Positions 34,565-43,003 of a stretch of 64,000 bases of DNA are shown in pieces (the stretch's first letter is position 1; the number at the start of each line of letters is the position of its first letter). The notes under the pieces are model-generated. The model was not told where the DNA came from. It saw nothing but the letters and a program-made list of their open reading frames with translations, and did not search any database. The stretch is from Bryobacteraceae bacterium (GTDB taxonomy: Bacteria; Acidobacteriota; Terriglobia; Bryobacterales; Bryobacteraceae): NCBI GenBank assembly GCA_025928545.1, contig JAICJH010000009.1, positions 62,001-126,000 on the forward strand. Direction: 5' to 3'. A program made the translations under genes and the position numbers.

Positions 34565-34879
34565 ATGCCGAAGCAGCCTGTCCGCGTTCACATATTCAAC
34601 CAAAGCTACACGCTGCTTGCCGATGGCGATCCCGGCGAGGTGGAAGCCGTCGCCCATGAAATCGATGAGCTGATGGCCAACATCGCCAGCCGCGCCGGCA
34701 GTGGCGATTCCACGCGCGTAGCCGTTCTTGCCTGCATGCACCTGGCCGACAAACTTCGCACCACGGAGGCGCAACTGCGCTCGATCGAAGACAAGTCGGC
34801 CCGCATCGCCGGAATTCTCGAACAGGCGCTTGATGACGTGCTTTGTGAACCGGAAGCGACCCATCTCGAAAATGTCTGA
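34565..34879 (+). CDS. zapA: Cell division protein ZapA
   Basis: 104 residues of the ZapA family, which cross-links FtsZ protofilaments. The N-terminal beta-hairpin domain reads VRVHIFNQSYTLLADGDPGEVEAVA, then a helix with HEIDELMANIASRAG. The C-terminal dimerising coiled coil is VAVLACMHLADKLRTTEAQL and beyond. It sits between the coiled-coil gene and ferrochelatase. Its last eight bases overlap the hemH start (34872), so the two are probably coupled. Confidence 0.92.
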   Translation: MPKQPVRVHIFNQSYTLLADGDPGEVEAVAHEIDELMANIASRAGSGDSTRVAVLACMHLADKLRTTEAQLRSIEDKSARIAGILEQALDDVLCEPEATHLENV

Positions 34880-35840
34880 AAAATACGACGCATTTCTGCT
34901 GGTTTCCTTCGGCGGCCCAGAAAAACACGAAGACGTAATTCCCTTCCTGGAAAACGTGCTGCGCGGAAAGAATGTGCCGCGGGAGCGGATGCTTGAAGTT
35001 GCCGAGCATTACTATCACTTCGACGGCATGAGCCCGATCAACCGGCAGTGCGAAGATCTGCTTGCCGCACTGCGCGCGGAGTTCGCCGCCAGCGGTTTGA
35101 ATCTGCCCATCTATTGGGGCAATCGCAACTGGCATCCGATGTTGACCGATACCGTTCAACAAATGCGGGACGACGGGATTCGCCGTGTGATCGCGCTGGC
35201 AACCTCCGCTTACGGCTCGTATTCCGGTTGCCGGCAATATCGCGAAGATCTGGATCGTGCGGCCACTGCGGTGAGCGGCGCGCCGGTCATCGACAAACTG
35301 CGGCCTTTCTTCGACCACCCCGGCTTTATCGATGCCGCCGCCGCGCGCGTGCGTGAAGCTCTGGAACAATTGCCGGGCGCGGATGTGGTCTATACGGCGC
35401 ACAGCGTGCCGGTTTCCATGTCGCAATCGAGCCCGTACGAGCAGCAGCTCCGCGAGGTGTGCTCGAAGGTTCACGAAAAGTGTGGTGTTGGCGGTAAACC
35501 GACATTGGTGTTCCAAAGCCGCAGTGGACCGCCCGGACAACCGTGGCTCGAACCCGACATCGGCGAATATGTGCGCCAAACCGGATCGAAACGCCTTATC
35601 GTAGTACCGATCGGGTTTCTATCCGATCACATGGAAGTGCTCTACGATCTGGATACCGAGGCTGCCGATATCGCCCGCGAGCGCGGCATCGAGTTCGTGC
35701 GCGCCGGAACCGTGGGGACTCATCCGAGCTTCGTCAGCGCGATCCGGCAGATGGTTCAGACCGCGATGGACGGCGTAGTGAATGCCTGTGCGCCGGATTG
35801 CTGCAAACCAATGCAACGGCCGGCGGTTCGTCCACAATGA
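34872..35840 (+). CDS. hemH: Ferrochelatase, actinobacterial/coproporphyrin-type
   Basis: Inserts ferrous iron into the porphyrin ring in haem synthesis. The 322 residues begin MSEKYDAFLLVSFGGPE, followed by IPFLENVLRGKNVPRERM, LPIYWGNRNWHPML and TSAYGSYSGCRQYRED. These phrases resemble the actinobacterial/firmicute coproporphyrin ferrochelatases (CpfC) more than protoporphyrin enzymes, from memory. YTAHSVPVSM supplies the active-site His. Cys120 and a C-terminal cluster Cys306, Cys310, Cys311 (ACAPDCC) may ligate a [2Fe-2S] cluster, but the spacing differs from the one I recall for the Propionibacterium enzyme. It overlaps zapA by eight bases and the next gene by ATGA. Confidence 0.92.
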   Translation: MSEKYDAFLLVSFGGPEKHEDVIPFLENVLRGKNVPRERMLEVAEHYYHFDGMSPINRQCEDLLAALRAEFAASGLNLPIYWGNRNWHPMLTDTVQQMRDDGIRRVIALATSAYGSYSGCRQYREDLDRAATAVSGAPVIDKLRPFFDHPGFIDAAAARVREALEQLPGADVVYTAHSVPVSMSQSSPYEQQLREVCSKVHEKCGVGGKPTLVFQSRSGPPGQPWLEPDIGEYVRQTGSKRLIVVPIGFLSDHMEVLYDLDTEAADIARERGIEFVRAGTVGTHPSFVSAIRQMVQTAMDGVVNACAPDCCKPMQRPAVRPQ

Positions 35841-36640
35841 AAGTCCTGCTGCCGGTCACATTCGCAGGGTTGCTGATGGTCTTCCTTGTTATTGCGCAGA
35901 CCAAAAGCGCCCCCTCGGCCCAGACCAAAAGAGCCGCCTCGCCCCCGGTTTATGGCTATCAGATTGTGCATACGTATCCGCACGATCGTGGCGCATTCAC
36001 CGAAGGCCTCGAATATCACGACGGTTACCTCTACGAAAGCACAGGTCTCAATGGCCGTTCCTCATTGCGGAAAGTGAAGCTCGAAACCGGCGAAGTCGTC
36101 CAGAAGATTCCGCTGTCGAATCAGTTTTTCGGTGAAGGGATTACAATCACCGGCGATCGGATTGTGCAGTTGACTTACAAAACCGAGGTGGGGTTTGTGT
36201 ACTCACTGAAGGATTTCCAGCTCCTGCGGAAATTCGAATACAAGGGCGAAGGCTGGTCGCTCACCCATAACGCCACCAGCATTTTCATGGACGATGGTAG
36301 CAGCGAGATTCGCGTCTGGGCTCCGAAAACTCTCGCCGAGCATCGCCGCATTAAAGTGCATGAGGGCGCGAGATCGATCGACAATATCAACGAATTGGAG
36401 TATGTCGACGGCGAACTCCTTGCCAACATCTGGCAGACGGACCGCATCGCCCGCATTTCCACCGTTACAGGAGCTGTGACGGGCTGGATCGACCTGAGCG
36501 GAATTCTGAGCCCCATGTATCGCAACGGCACGGAAGATGTGCTGAACGGTATTGCATACGACGCCCCGCACAAGCGGCTCTTCGTGACCGGCAAACTCTG
36601 GCCCAATCTATTTGAAATCCGAATCGTTCCGAAGAAATAA
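35837..36640 (+). CDS. Exported glutaminyl-peptide cyclotransferase (plant/bacterial type)
   Basis: Converts N-terminal glutamine of peptides to pyroglutamate in the periplasm. 267 residues with a signal peptide (MKVLLPVTFAGLLMVFLVIA). The five-bladed propeller shows the family phrases IVHTYPHDRGAFTEGLEYHD, GYLYESTGLNGRSSLRKV, FGEGITITGDRIVQLTYK and NELEYVDGELLANIWQTD, and at the end NGIAYDAPHKRLFVTGKLWP. The start overlaps the hemH stop (ATGA), making it the last gene of the rpmI-rplT-zapB-like-zapA-hemH run. It converges with a TIGR03435 gene with a single base between the stops. Confidence 0.92.
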   Translation: MKVLLPVTFAGLLMVFLVIAQTKSAPSAQTKRAASPPVYGYQIVHTYPHDRGAFTEGLEYHDGYLYESTGLNGRSSLRKVKLETGEVVQKIPLSNQFFGEGITITGDRIVQLTYKTEVGFVYSLKDFQLLRKFEYKGEGWSLTHNATSIFMDDGSSEIRVWAPKTLAEHRRIKVHEGARSIDNINELEYVDGELLANIWQTDRIARISTVTGAVTGWIDLSGILSPMYRNGTEDVLNGIAYDAPHKRLFVTGKLWPNLFEIRIVPKK

Positions 36641-36641
36641 G

Positions 36642-37571
36642 CTAATTCGCGGTCGGATGCTCCACGTGGTCAATAATCAAAAACTGCGAAGGCGCCTTCT
36701 GCGATTCCAGCTTGAGTCCTAACTGGTTCTTCAGCGCATCCATGAATGACGGCCCGTTCGGATCCGGCAAAAAATCTGGTCCCAGTTGCTGAATGCTGTT
36801 CGGTTCGGGCGCCCAGTCCAGAACGAAATCGAAAGTGCCGCTGAGGCCGGTGCGATCCACCACAGGACGCCCCAGGCCGCCCATATTCGCAAGCAAATTC
36901 CCAATAAACGGCATGGTGATATTTCGCGCGCCGCCGCGCAGACGTCCGTCGGCCGGAGGCATCATCAGCAAGCCCCCGCACTGGGTGGGATAACCTCCGG
37001 TTACCATACCGCCCAGATCCCCGGTCGGTGGCGAGGGCGGGCCGTTGGGAGATAAAACGGTCGTGCACGTAGCATCGGCCGGATGGACCTGGAGTTTCGG
37101 ACCCATTTTGTCCGGCTTCTGGAGCGTCAGCGCAAAGACAGGAACCTCCCGCGTCTCGTAGTGTGTCGCAAGCTTAAAGCGATCCGCCAGAAGAGATCGC
37201 ATCATCAGACGCATCTGGTCTTTGGTGTCTTTTTTCGGATCGCCCTCCGTTTTCGCTTGAATGTCAAACCGCTCGGTAGATGCCCAGCCCGGCAATTGGG
37301 CCAGCACAGCCGGCGCTTCGCTGCCGATGAGCTTGTATGCGAATGCGACGTAGGTGGCGAGGGGAAAGCCGGAAGCCGTAAAATAGCCGCCATTGGTCAC
37401 GTAGACGTCACCGGGGCCAAGCGGGAAATTAGATTTCGAAGGATCGTCGGAGTTATTCGGTTTCACGGACGCAACATCGAACGCCGGCAACGGCTGCTGT
37501 TGCGCACCGAGTTGCGCGGCTAGTGCGGAAAGCATCAGCATCGCGCCCGAAACTGCGAGTTTGTTCCTCAT
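36642..37571 (-). CDS. TIGR03435 family exported protein (copy 4)
   Basis: 309 residues, the longest of the four copies. The signal peptide starts MRNKLAVSGAMLMLSALAA; a further ATG at 37589 adds six residues. Family landmarks: FDVASVKPNNSDDPS, AFAYKLIGSEAPAVL, RFDIQAKTEGDPKK, LLADRFKLATHYETREVPVFAL, RPVVDRTGLSGTFDFVLDW and LKNQLGLKLESQKAPSQFLII. A Gly/Pro-rich central loop with a Cys pair (ATCTTV, TQCGGL) accounts for the extra length. The function is unknown. Confidence 0.88.
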   Translation of the reverse strand: MRNKLAVSGAMLMLSALAAQLGAQQQPLPAFDVASVKPNNSDDPSKSNFPLGPGDVYVTNGGYFTASGFPLATYVAFAYKLIGSEAPAVLAQLPGWASTERFDIQAKTEGDPKKDTKDQMRLMMRSLLADRFKLATHYETREVPVFALTLQKPDKMGPKLQVHPADATCTTVLSPNGPPSPPTGDLGGMVTGGYPTQCGGLLMMPPADGRLRGGARNITMPFIGNLLANMGGLGRPVVDRTGLSGTFDFVLDWAPEPNSIQQLGPDFLPDPNGPSFMDALKNQLGLKLESQKAPSQFLIIDHVEHPTAN

Positions 37572-37661
37572 AGCCGTTCCTTCTACCATATAACCGCGCT
37601 GGCTGCCTTAAGTTACGCCACAATTTCGGAAATCACGCTAAAATCGAACTACTTCAAACAA

Positions 37662-40600
37662 ATGAGAGTCCTCGCCTGCACCGTCCTGTTCCTTATGCTC
37701 GCTGAAGCCGCCGCTGCCGCCGAACCAGCTTCTTTCGCCGATGTCACAGCGCAAAGTGTGAGCAACGGTTTCCGTGCAGCCGCAGTCTATCTGGACGATT
37801 CCGGACTGCCCTTCGGCGCCCGCTTCATTACGAAAAGACAGGCTTCACGCTCGACCTGATCCAGGTGCAGTCCGTGCCCCAGGCCTTCACCTGGGTCAAC
37901 ACGTTTCCGGTTTCCGACAAAGGCGAGCCGCACACACAGGAACATCTGCTCGTGGGCAAAGGCAACGTGGGCCGCGCGCTCGCAGCCGGCGAAAGCATGA
38001 CACTCTCACTCTCGAGCGCGTTCACAATGCAGTGGCGCACTTGTTACCACTTCAACACGAATGCCGGACTCGAGGTCTTCTACGATGGCCTGCGCACGCA
38101 GTTGAACGCATTAGTGCATCCCGATTACACCGACGAAGAGATTAGTCGCGAAGTCCGCAATTTCGGCGTTGCGCAGAATCCTGCCACTCACGATTTGCGC
38201 CTCGAAGAGAAAGGCACGGTCTACAACGAGATGGTCAGTTCCATGGCCAAGCCGGACTGGATCATGTATCGCCAGGCCTCCATCGATATCTACGGTCCGA
38301 GCCATCCTCTTTCGTACAGTTCCGGCGGCATGCCCGAGGCCATTCGCGAAATGAAGGCGAAGGATATCCGCGACTTCCACAATCGCCATTACTTTCTCGG
38401 GAATATGGGCTCCGTGGTTTCTTTACCAAAAGGCGAAACAGTCGCGGCGCAATTAACACGTCTGGACGCTGTACTGTCCGCTGTGCAGCCCGGTCCTGTA
38501 AACCTGAAGCCGGAGAGCGAGGCGGGCCTGCCCGCGCCGAAAGCGGCCGCGCCCGGCTCAATTCAGGTCGTCGATTTCCCCTACGAAAACGATCACCAGC
38601 CGAGCTATGTCGGCCTCGCGTGGCCGGCAAATCGCAAGCTGAATAATCGCGACTCGTTGCTGTTCGAGCTGTTCTTCAACTCGTTCGCGGGAGATACGAC
38701 CACGAATCTCTACAAGCTGTTCATCAACAGCCGCACGCGCAAGCTGAACACCGGAGCCACCGGAGTGAGCGCGTTCGTCTCCGAGGACCAGGGCTATCCG
38801 GTCTTCATTACGTTCGATGAAGTCTCAGCCGCGAATCTGACGGAGGAAAAGGTGAAGGAGATTCGTGCCGGTGTCATGGCCGAATTGACCCGCGTCGCAG
38901 CGCTGCCCGATAGCTCTTCGGAACTGGCTGACTTCAACGCGCAGGTTCGCAGCCGCCTGGTGGAACAGCGCCGCGATCTGTCGAAGCTGGTCAATTCCCC
39001 GCCCGGCTTCGGCGCGCGTAGCACCGGATCCACATGGATGGACCAGCTCTATCGCCTCAACCGCGAAGGCGGCTTCCGGAAGTTCGTGACCGAAAAGACG
39101 GACATCGAAGCCATCGACCAGATGCTCGCCGGCACAAAGAACATCTGGCGCGACCTGCTGCCGCAGTGGCACATTACGGGAACCGTTCCGTACGGCGTCG
39201 CCGTCCGCCCCAGCCCGGCTCTGCTGGCGAAGGAACAGAAAGATCGCCAGGATCGCGCCACGACAGAAGCAAAGCGCCTGGGCGCGTCGTATCGCTTGAC
39301 CGACACGCAGGCAGTGATTAAGCGCTATCAGTCCGACTACGACGCGCAGTCCACGAAGCTCGATGAACTCGCACGAACCGCCGCCAACCGCAGATTTCTG
39401 GATAACCCGCCTATGACGCTGGACGACCAGTTGGAATACACGGAGGCGAAGGTTGGCCGCGGCGTGCCGCTGGTGAGCTCTTACTTCGACACGATGACGA
39501 GCTCAACCACGTCGCTTGCGCTCAACCTGGCGTCCGTTCCCGAAGCCGATCTGCCGTTGATCTCGCTGCTGCCGGAATTGCTTTCGTCCGCTGGCGTGAT
39601 CGAAAATGGCCAGCCGGTCGACTATGAACAGATGCAGCAAAAACTCCGCCGGGAAGTTCTCAGCCTCAACGCGCGTTTCACTTCCAATACGCGGACCAAT
39701 CGCGTGGAACTCGTCGTGAGCGGCGCCGGTAACGATCTGAACGAAAGCCGCCGCGCCATTGAGTGGATGCGCCTCGTCCTTCTGCATCCGGATTGGCGTG
39801 TCGAGAATCTGCCGCGAATTCGCGATCTTGTGGAACAATACGTCGGCCACGTGCGCACCACAATGCAGGGTCCGGAAGAATATTGGGTCATGAATCCGGT
39901 TTATGCATACTGGATGCAAAACAGTCCGCTCTATCTGACAACGTCATCATTCCTGACTCGCGAATGGAACGCCGATCGCCTGCGGTGGATGTTGAAAGAT
40001 CTTCCCGATCGGATAGCCATAGCGGCGGAACTCGCCAGCCTCTCTGCGGCCCCTCCACACGACCGCCCTTCCGCCAAACAAGCCATTGCGAAGCTGACCA
40101 ACAAAGACCTCGGCGACGACCTTACCCAGCTGCTGGCCGACCTTCCCGATGAAAGCCTGAGTGCCGACCTCTCCTATCTCTGCCGTCAACTCCGCGATGA
40201 CATTCTCCTGACGCCCGCAGTCGCGCTCGAACGCCTCAATAAGCTGCGCGAAAACCTGCTGACAACCGGGAACGCGCGCATGTGGACTGTCGGTTCACAT
40301 GCGACTCTGGATCAACTGAAAACATCTGTCGCTGGATTAGCCGGCGATCTGCGCGATGCCGCGCCTACGCGCGTTACTTACGAAAACACTTCCCGCTTTG
40401 ACGCTCGGCTCCACGCCCGCCAGGCACCCGGCTCTCTGCAAACAGCTCCGCTGTTCGTCGGCCTTTACGACCCCAACCTGACCGGCGGGGTCTTCGCATC
40501 CATCGTGCCGCTCGCCTCATACGACGACGCCGGGCGCGATAAGCAACTCGACTACCTGGCCTCGCGCTTGTTCGCGGGCTACGGAGAACATGGCGTTTTC

Positions 40601-41137
40601 ACGAAGACAATCAGCGCCGGCCTCGCCTATAGCAACGGTATTCGCGGGACGCTGCACGATGGCTGGGCCGGTTACTACGCCGAGCGCATGCCGGAAATTC
40701 CACAGACCCTCCATTTCGCGATCAACGTGATTCAGAAGGGACCGCGCGATCCGCAATTCGGCGAGTATGCGATAGCTCTGGCCTTCCAGCCCACCAATGC
40801 GGCCGGCAGCTACGAAGACCGTGCCGAGGCAATCGCAGACGATCTCACTGATGGAATCACGCCTGCCAAAGTAAAAAAGTTCCGCGAAAATCTGTTAACA
40901 CTCCGCCGCGAATCCGGCCTGACCGCCGAATTGTTCCAGAGGATGGATTCCGTGTATTCCAAAATCCTGCCAGGCTACGCGACCCGCACCAAAACCACCC
41001 CCGGCTCAGTCTATTTCATGATCGGCGACGACAAGCAATTCAAGGCATTCAATGCCGACGTTCAGGCCCGCGAAGACGAGCGCGTACACAAACTGTATCC
41101 CCGGGATTACTGGCTTGTAGCCAACGAAAGTAACTAA
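37662..41137 (+). pseudogene. M16 family metallopeptidase (insulinase/presequence protease-like) with a frameshift near the start
   Basis: The signal peptide and first 65 residues (MRVLACTVLFLMLAEAAAAA, then FADVTAQSVSNGFRAAAVY, FGARFI) are in one frame and end at a stop at 37857-37859. The remaining 1090 residues are in the next frame. Between ATT (37827-37829) and GAA (37832-37834) only two bases are left where a His codon is expected, so one base appears deleted; then GFTLDLIQ runs into VQSVPQAFTWVNTFPVSD. The zinc motif HTQEH (37931-37945) and the downstream glutamate in EEKGTVYNEM are intact. Length and domain order fit M16C peptidases. Without the shift this would be an exported protease. 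A sequencing error is possible, and a GTG at 37865 could start a signal-less protein. Confidence 0.75.
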
Positions 41138-41146
41138 TGTATATTA
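41135..41146 (+). other. dif-like 12-bp core (speculative)
   Basis: TAATGTATATTA overlaps the TAA stop of the M16 gene and equals the central 12 bases of the E. coli dif site as I remember it. The flanking arms (AAAGTAAC on the left, CAGAACAA on the right) match poorly. It is one of very few AT-rich runs in the window and lies within several kb of a change in GC skew. Chance is a real alternative. Confidence 0.2.
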
Positions 41147-41168
41147 CAGAACAAGCGCTTTTTCCTCT

Positions 41169-42398
41169 GTGAATACGTCAATCCCCACACCGCTGGCCCA
41201 CATTCCATTGAACGCAGCCGATGAGGATTTGCTGTGCGGGCGCGCCGCGGACGTAGAGACAATCGTCCGGAACTGCCACTCCGGCCGCCTCACTGTGGTC
41301 ACATCGTCACCCGGCCTGGGCGCATCTTCTTTGCTACGCGCGGGTGTCGAACCGGCGTTGAGGCGTGATGGCTTCACGACCGCGGTTTATTCGGATTGGC
41401 AGGGGCCGTCCATCGCCGCACGGCTTCGGGAAACGATTCTGCGAGCCATACACGAGCAGGCGGATGGCGCCTTTACAACCATCCCGCACGAGCCGCTTGT
41501 TGAGTTTCTGACTCGCGCCGAGCGAGGAACCGGCAGGCCTGTCGCGATACTCCTGGATCAGTTCGAGGATTACGTTCGCTGCCACACAGGTACAGATGTT
41601 TCGAATAATTTTGACGCAGAACTTGCCAACGCCATCAGCGCACGCGCCGGCCGCTTCGTCATAGTTCTTCAGAATACTTCCATTGCAGCGTTTGAGCGCC
41701 TGAGCCAGTCCGTTCCCAACCTGATGGGCTTCACCGTGAAGCTTGCTCCATTGACCACCGACGCGGCTGAGGAATTAGTTGACCGAATTGTCGCGCGCGC
41801 CAGGATTGACGTGGAACCAGCGGCGCGCAGCCAGCTCGTATCCTCCCCCCTCGTTCTGGTGACTGACGTTTCCGGCGACTCTGCCGGCGTTCATCCGCTG
41901 TTCCTCACGCTCGCAACTCAACGGCTCGTGCGGGCAGAGTCAAACCTCGGCTCGTACGTCGCCCGCGTTTCCACACTGACGGCAAGCGGCGGCCCGGATC
42001 GACTCATCCTCGAATCCCTTGACCCTGCTCTCCTCGAACTTGGCAGCACCCACGCGCAGCTTCTCTTCCGCTGGATTCCGCTCCTGATTTCGGCGGAAGG
42101 TCTGCGCCTGGCGGCATCCGAAAAAGCCCTCATGGAACGCTCGGGCAGGCTAAACCGCTTCGGCATGACTTTGTTGCCAATACTGGTGAAGAGCGGACTG
42201 ATGCGCACCGTCGCCACATCGGCGGGCCTGCGCTATGAATTCGCACGCGAGTCCACCGCGGTCGTCGTTCACGACTGGTGGCATCGCAGGGAAGCCGAAA
42301 TACTGGCCCGGCAGCGTGCTCAGTTTCGGACACGCTCGCTCTCTCTCTCGGGAGGCGCAATCGTGCTGGCCTATCTGATCTATCTCTGGATGAAATGA
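41169..42398 (+). CDS. Membrane-anchored STAND-like P-loop protein lacking the Walker A lysine
   Basis: 409 residues resembling the nSTAND1 NTPase module. It starts CGRAADVETIVRNCHSGR and LTVVTSSPGLGASSLLRAGV (residues 41-60). The P-loop SSPGLGAS has Ala52 where the catalytic Lys is expected. The Walker B region is AILLDQFEDYV (126-136). A winged-helix-like region follows (about 290-365, RWIPLLISAEGLRLAASEK). The C-terminus is a single membrane helix (about 393-408). No N-terminal effector and no WD40, TPR or other sensor repeats are present. The start GTG at 41169 has no clear ribosome site. It lies 31 bp after the M16 gene. Nucleotide binding is probably weak or lost, so it may be a scaffold or sensor; the function is unknown. 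Confidence 0.75.
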   Translation: MNTSIPTPLAHIPLNAADEDLLCGRAADVETIVRNCHSGRLTVVTSSPGLGASSLLRAGVEPALRRDGFTTAVYSDWQGPSIAARLRETILRAIHEQADGAFTTIPHEPLVEFLTRAERGTGRPVAILLDQFEDYVRCHTGTDVSNNFDAELANAISARAGRFVIVLQNTSIAAFERLSQSVPNLMGFTVKLAPLTTDAAEELVDRIVARARIDVEPAARSQLVSSPLVLVTDVSGDSAGVHPLFLTLATQRLVRAESNLGSYVARVSTLTASGGPDRLILESLDPALLELGSTHAQLLFRWIPLLISAEGLRLAASEKALMERSGRLNRFGMTLLPILVKSGLMRTVATSAGLRYEFARESTAVVVHDWWHRREAEILARQRAQFRTRSLSLSGGAIVLAYLIYLWMK

Positions 42399-42403
42399 AG
42401 CCG

Positions 42404-42426
42404 ACCCGGCGCCAGAGCCTCCGGGT
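42404..42426. terminator. Weak hairpin between converging genes
   Basis: ACCCGG (42404-42409) pairs with CCGGGT (42421-42426) with an 11-nt loop, in the 41 bp between the stops at 42398 and 42440. There is no T-run on either side. It may contribute to termination but is weak evidence. Confidence 0.3.
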
Positions 42427-42439
42427 GAAACTGCCTGGC

Positions 42440-42928
42440 TTACATTTTGTAGCGGCCGAGATCCTCTTCGTTCAGATTCTCCAGCCAGCGCTTCAGTTCC
42501 TGATTCGCGTTGACCTTATCCGCTACCGCGCTGGTAGCCTTGGACGACTTCAGCACGGAATCATCGACGTAAATGGGGCAGTCATGGCGCAACGCCAGAG
42601 CCAGAGCATCGGATGGACGCGAATCCACCGAAATCAATTCTCCGTTTCGCTCCACCCAAATCACCGCGTAGAAAGTGTCCTCGCGGAGTTCGCTGACTAC
42701 GACTTTGCGAATGCCCGCATCGAGCCCTGTCAGCAGAGTCTTAATCAGATCGTGTGTCATCGGCCGTGGAGTCGAAACTTTTTCGATCTCGAGGGCGATA
42801 GCGTTTGCTTCGTAGATGCCGACCCAGATGGGCAGAACACTGCTGCTGCCGGAATCTTTCAAAATGACGATCGGCATATTCGTTATCGGGTCCATCATCA
42901 ACCCGCGGATCTTCATCTCGACTTCCAT
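42440..42928 (-). CDS. Bifunctional nuclease family protein (BFN, DUF151)
   Basis: 162 residues of the family named after plant nucleases with RNase and DNase activity; bacterial roles are unclear. Signatures: MKIRGLMMDPITNMPIVIL, VLPIWVGIYEANAIALEIE, RPMTHDLIKTLL and ISVDSRPSDALALALR, ending in a UvrB/UvrC-like helical segment (NQELKRWLENLNEEDLGRY). I choose the ATG at 42928 (MEVEMKIRG) by family pattern; the next in-frame ATG at 42916 is also possible, and upstream codons to 43000 do not fit. It is converging with the STAND-like gene. Confidence 0.92.
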   Translation of the reverse strand: MEVEMKIRGLMMDPITNMPIVILKDSGSSSVLPIWVGIYEANAIALEIEKVSTPRPMTHDLIKTLLTGLDAGIRKVVVSELREDTFYAVIWVERNGELISVDSRPSDALALALRHDCPIYVDDSVLKSSKATSAVADKVNANQELKRWLENLNEEDLGRYKM

Positions 42929-43003
42929 AACTTCATTACAACACAATGCGGCAGTCAGCGAAGGGCGCGCGAATGGAGCCCGCCCCGCAATCGGCGGCAA
43001 CGT

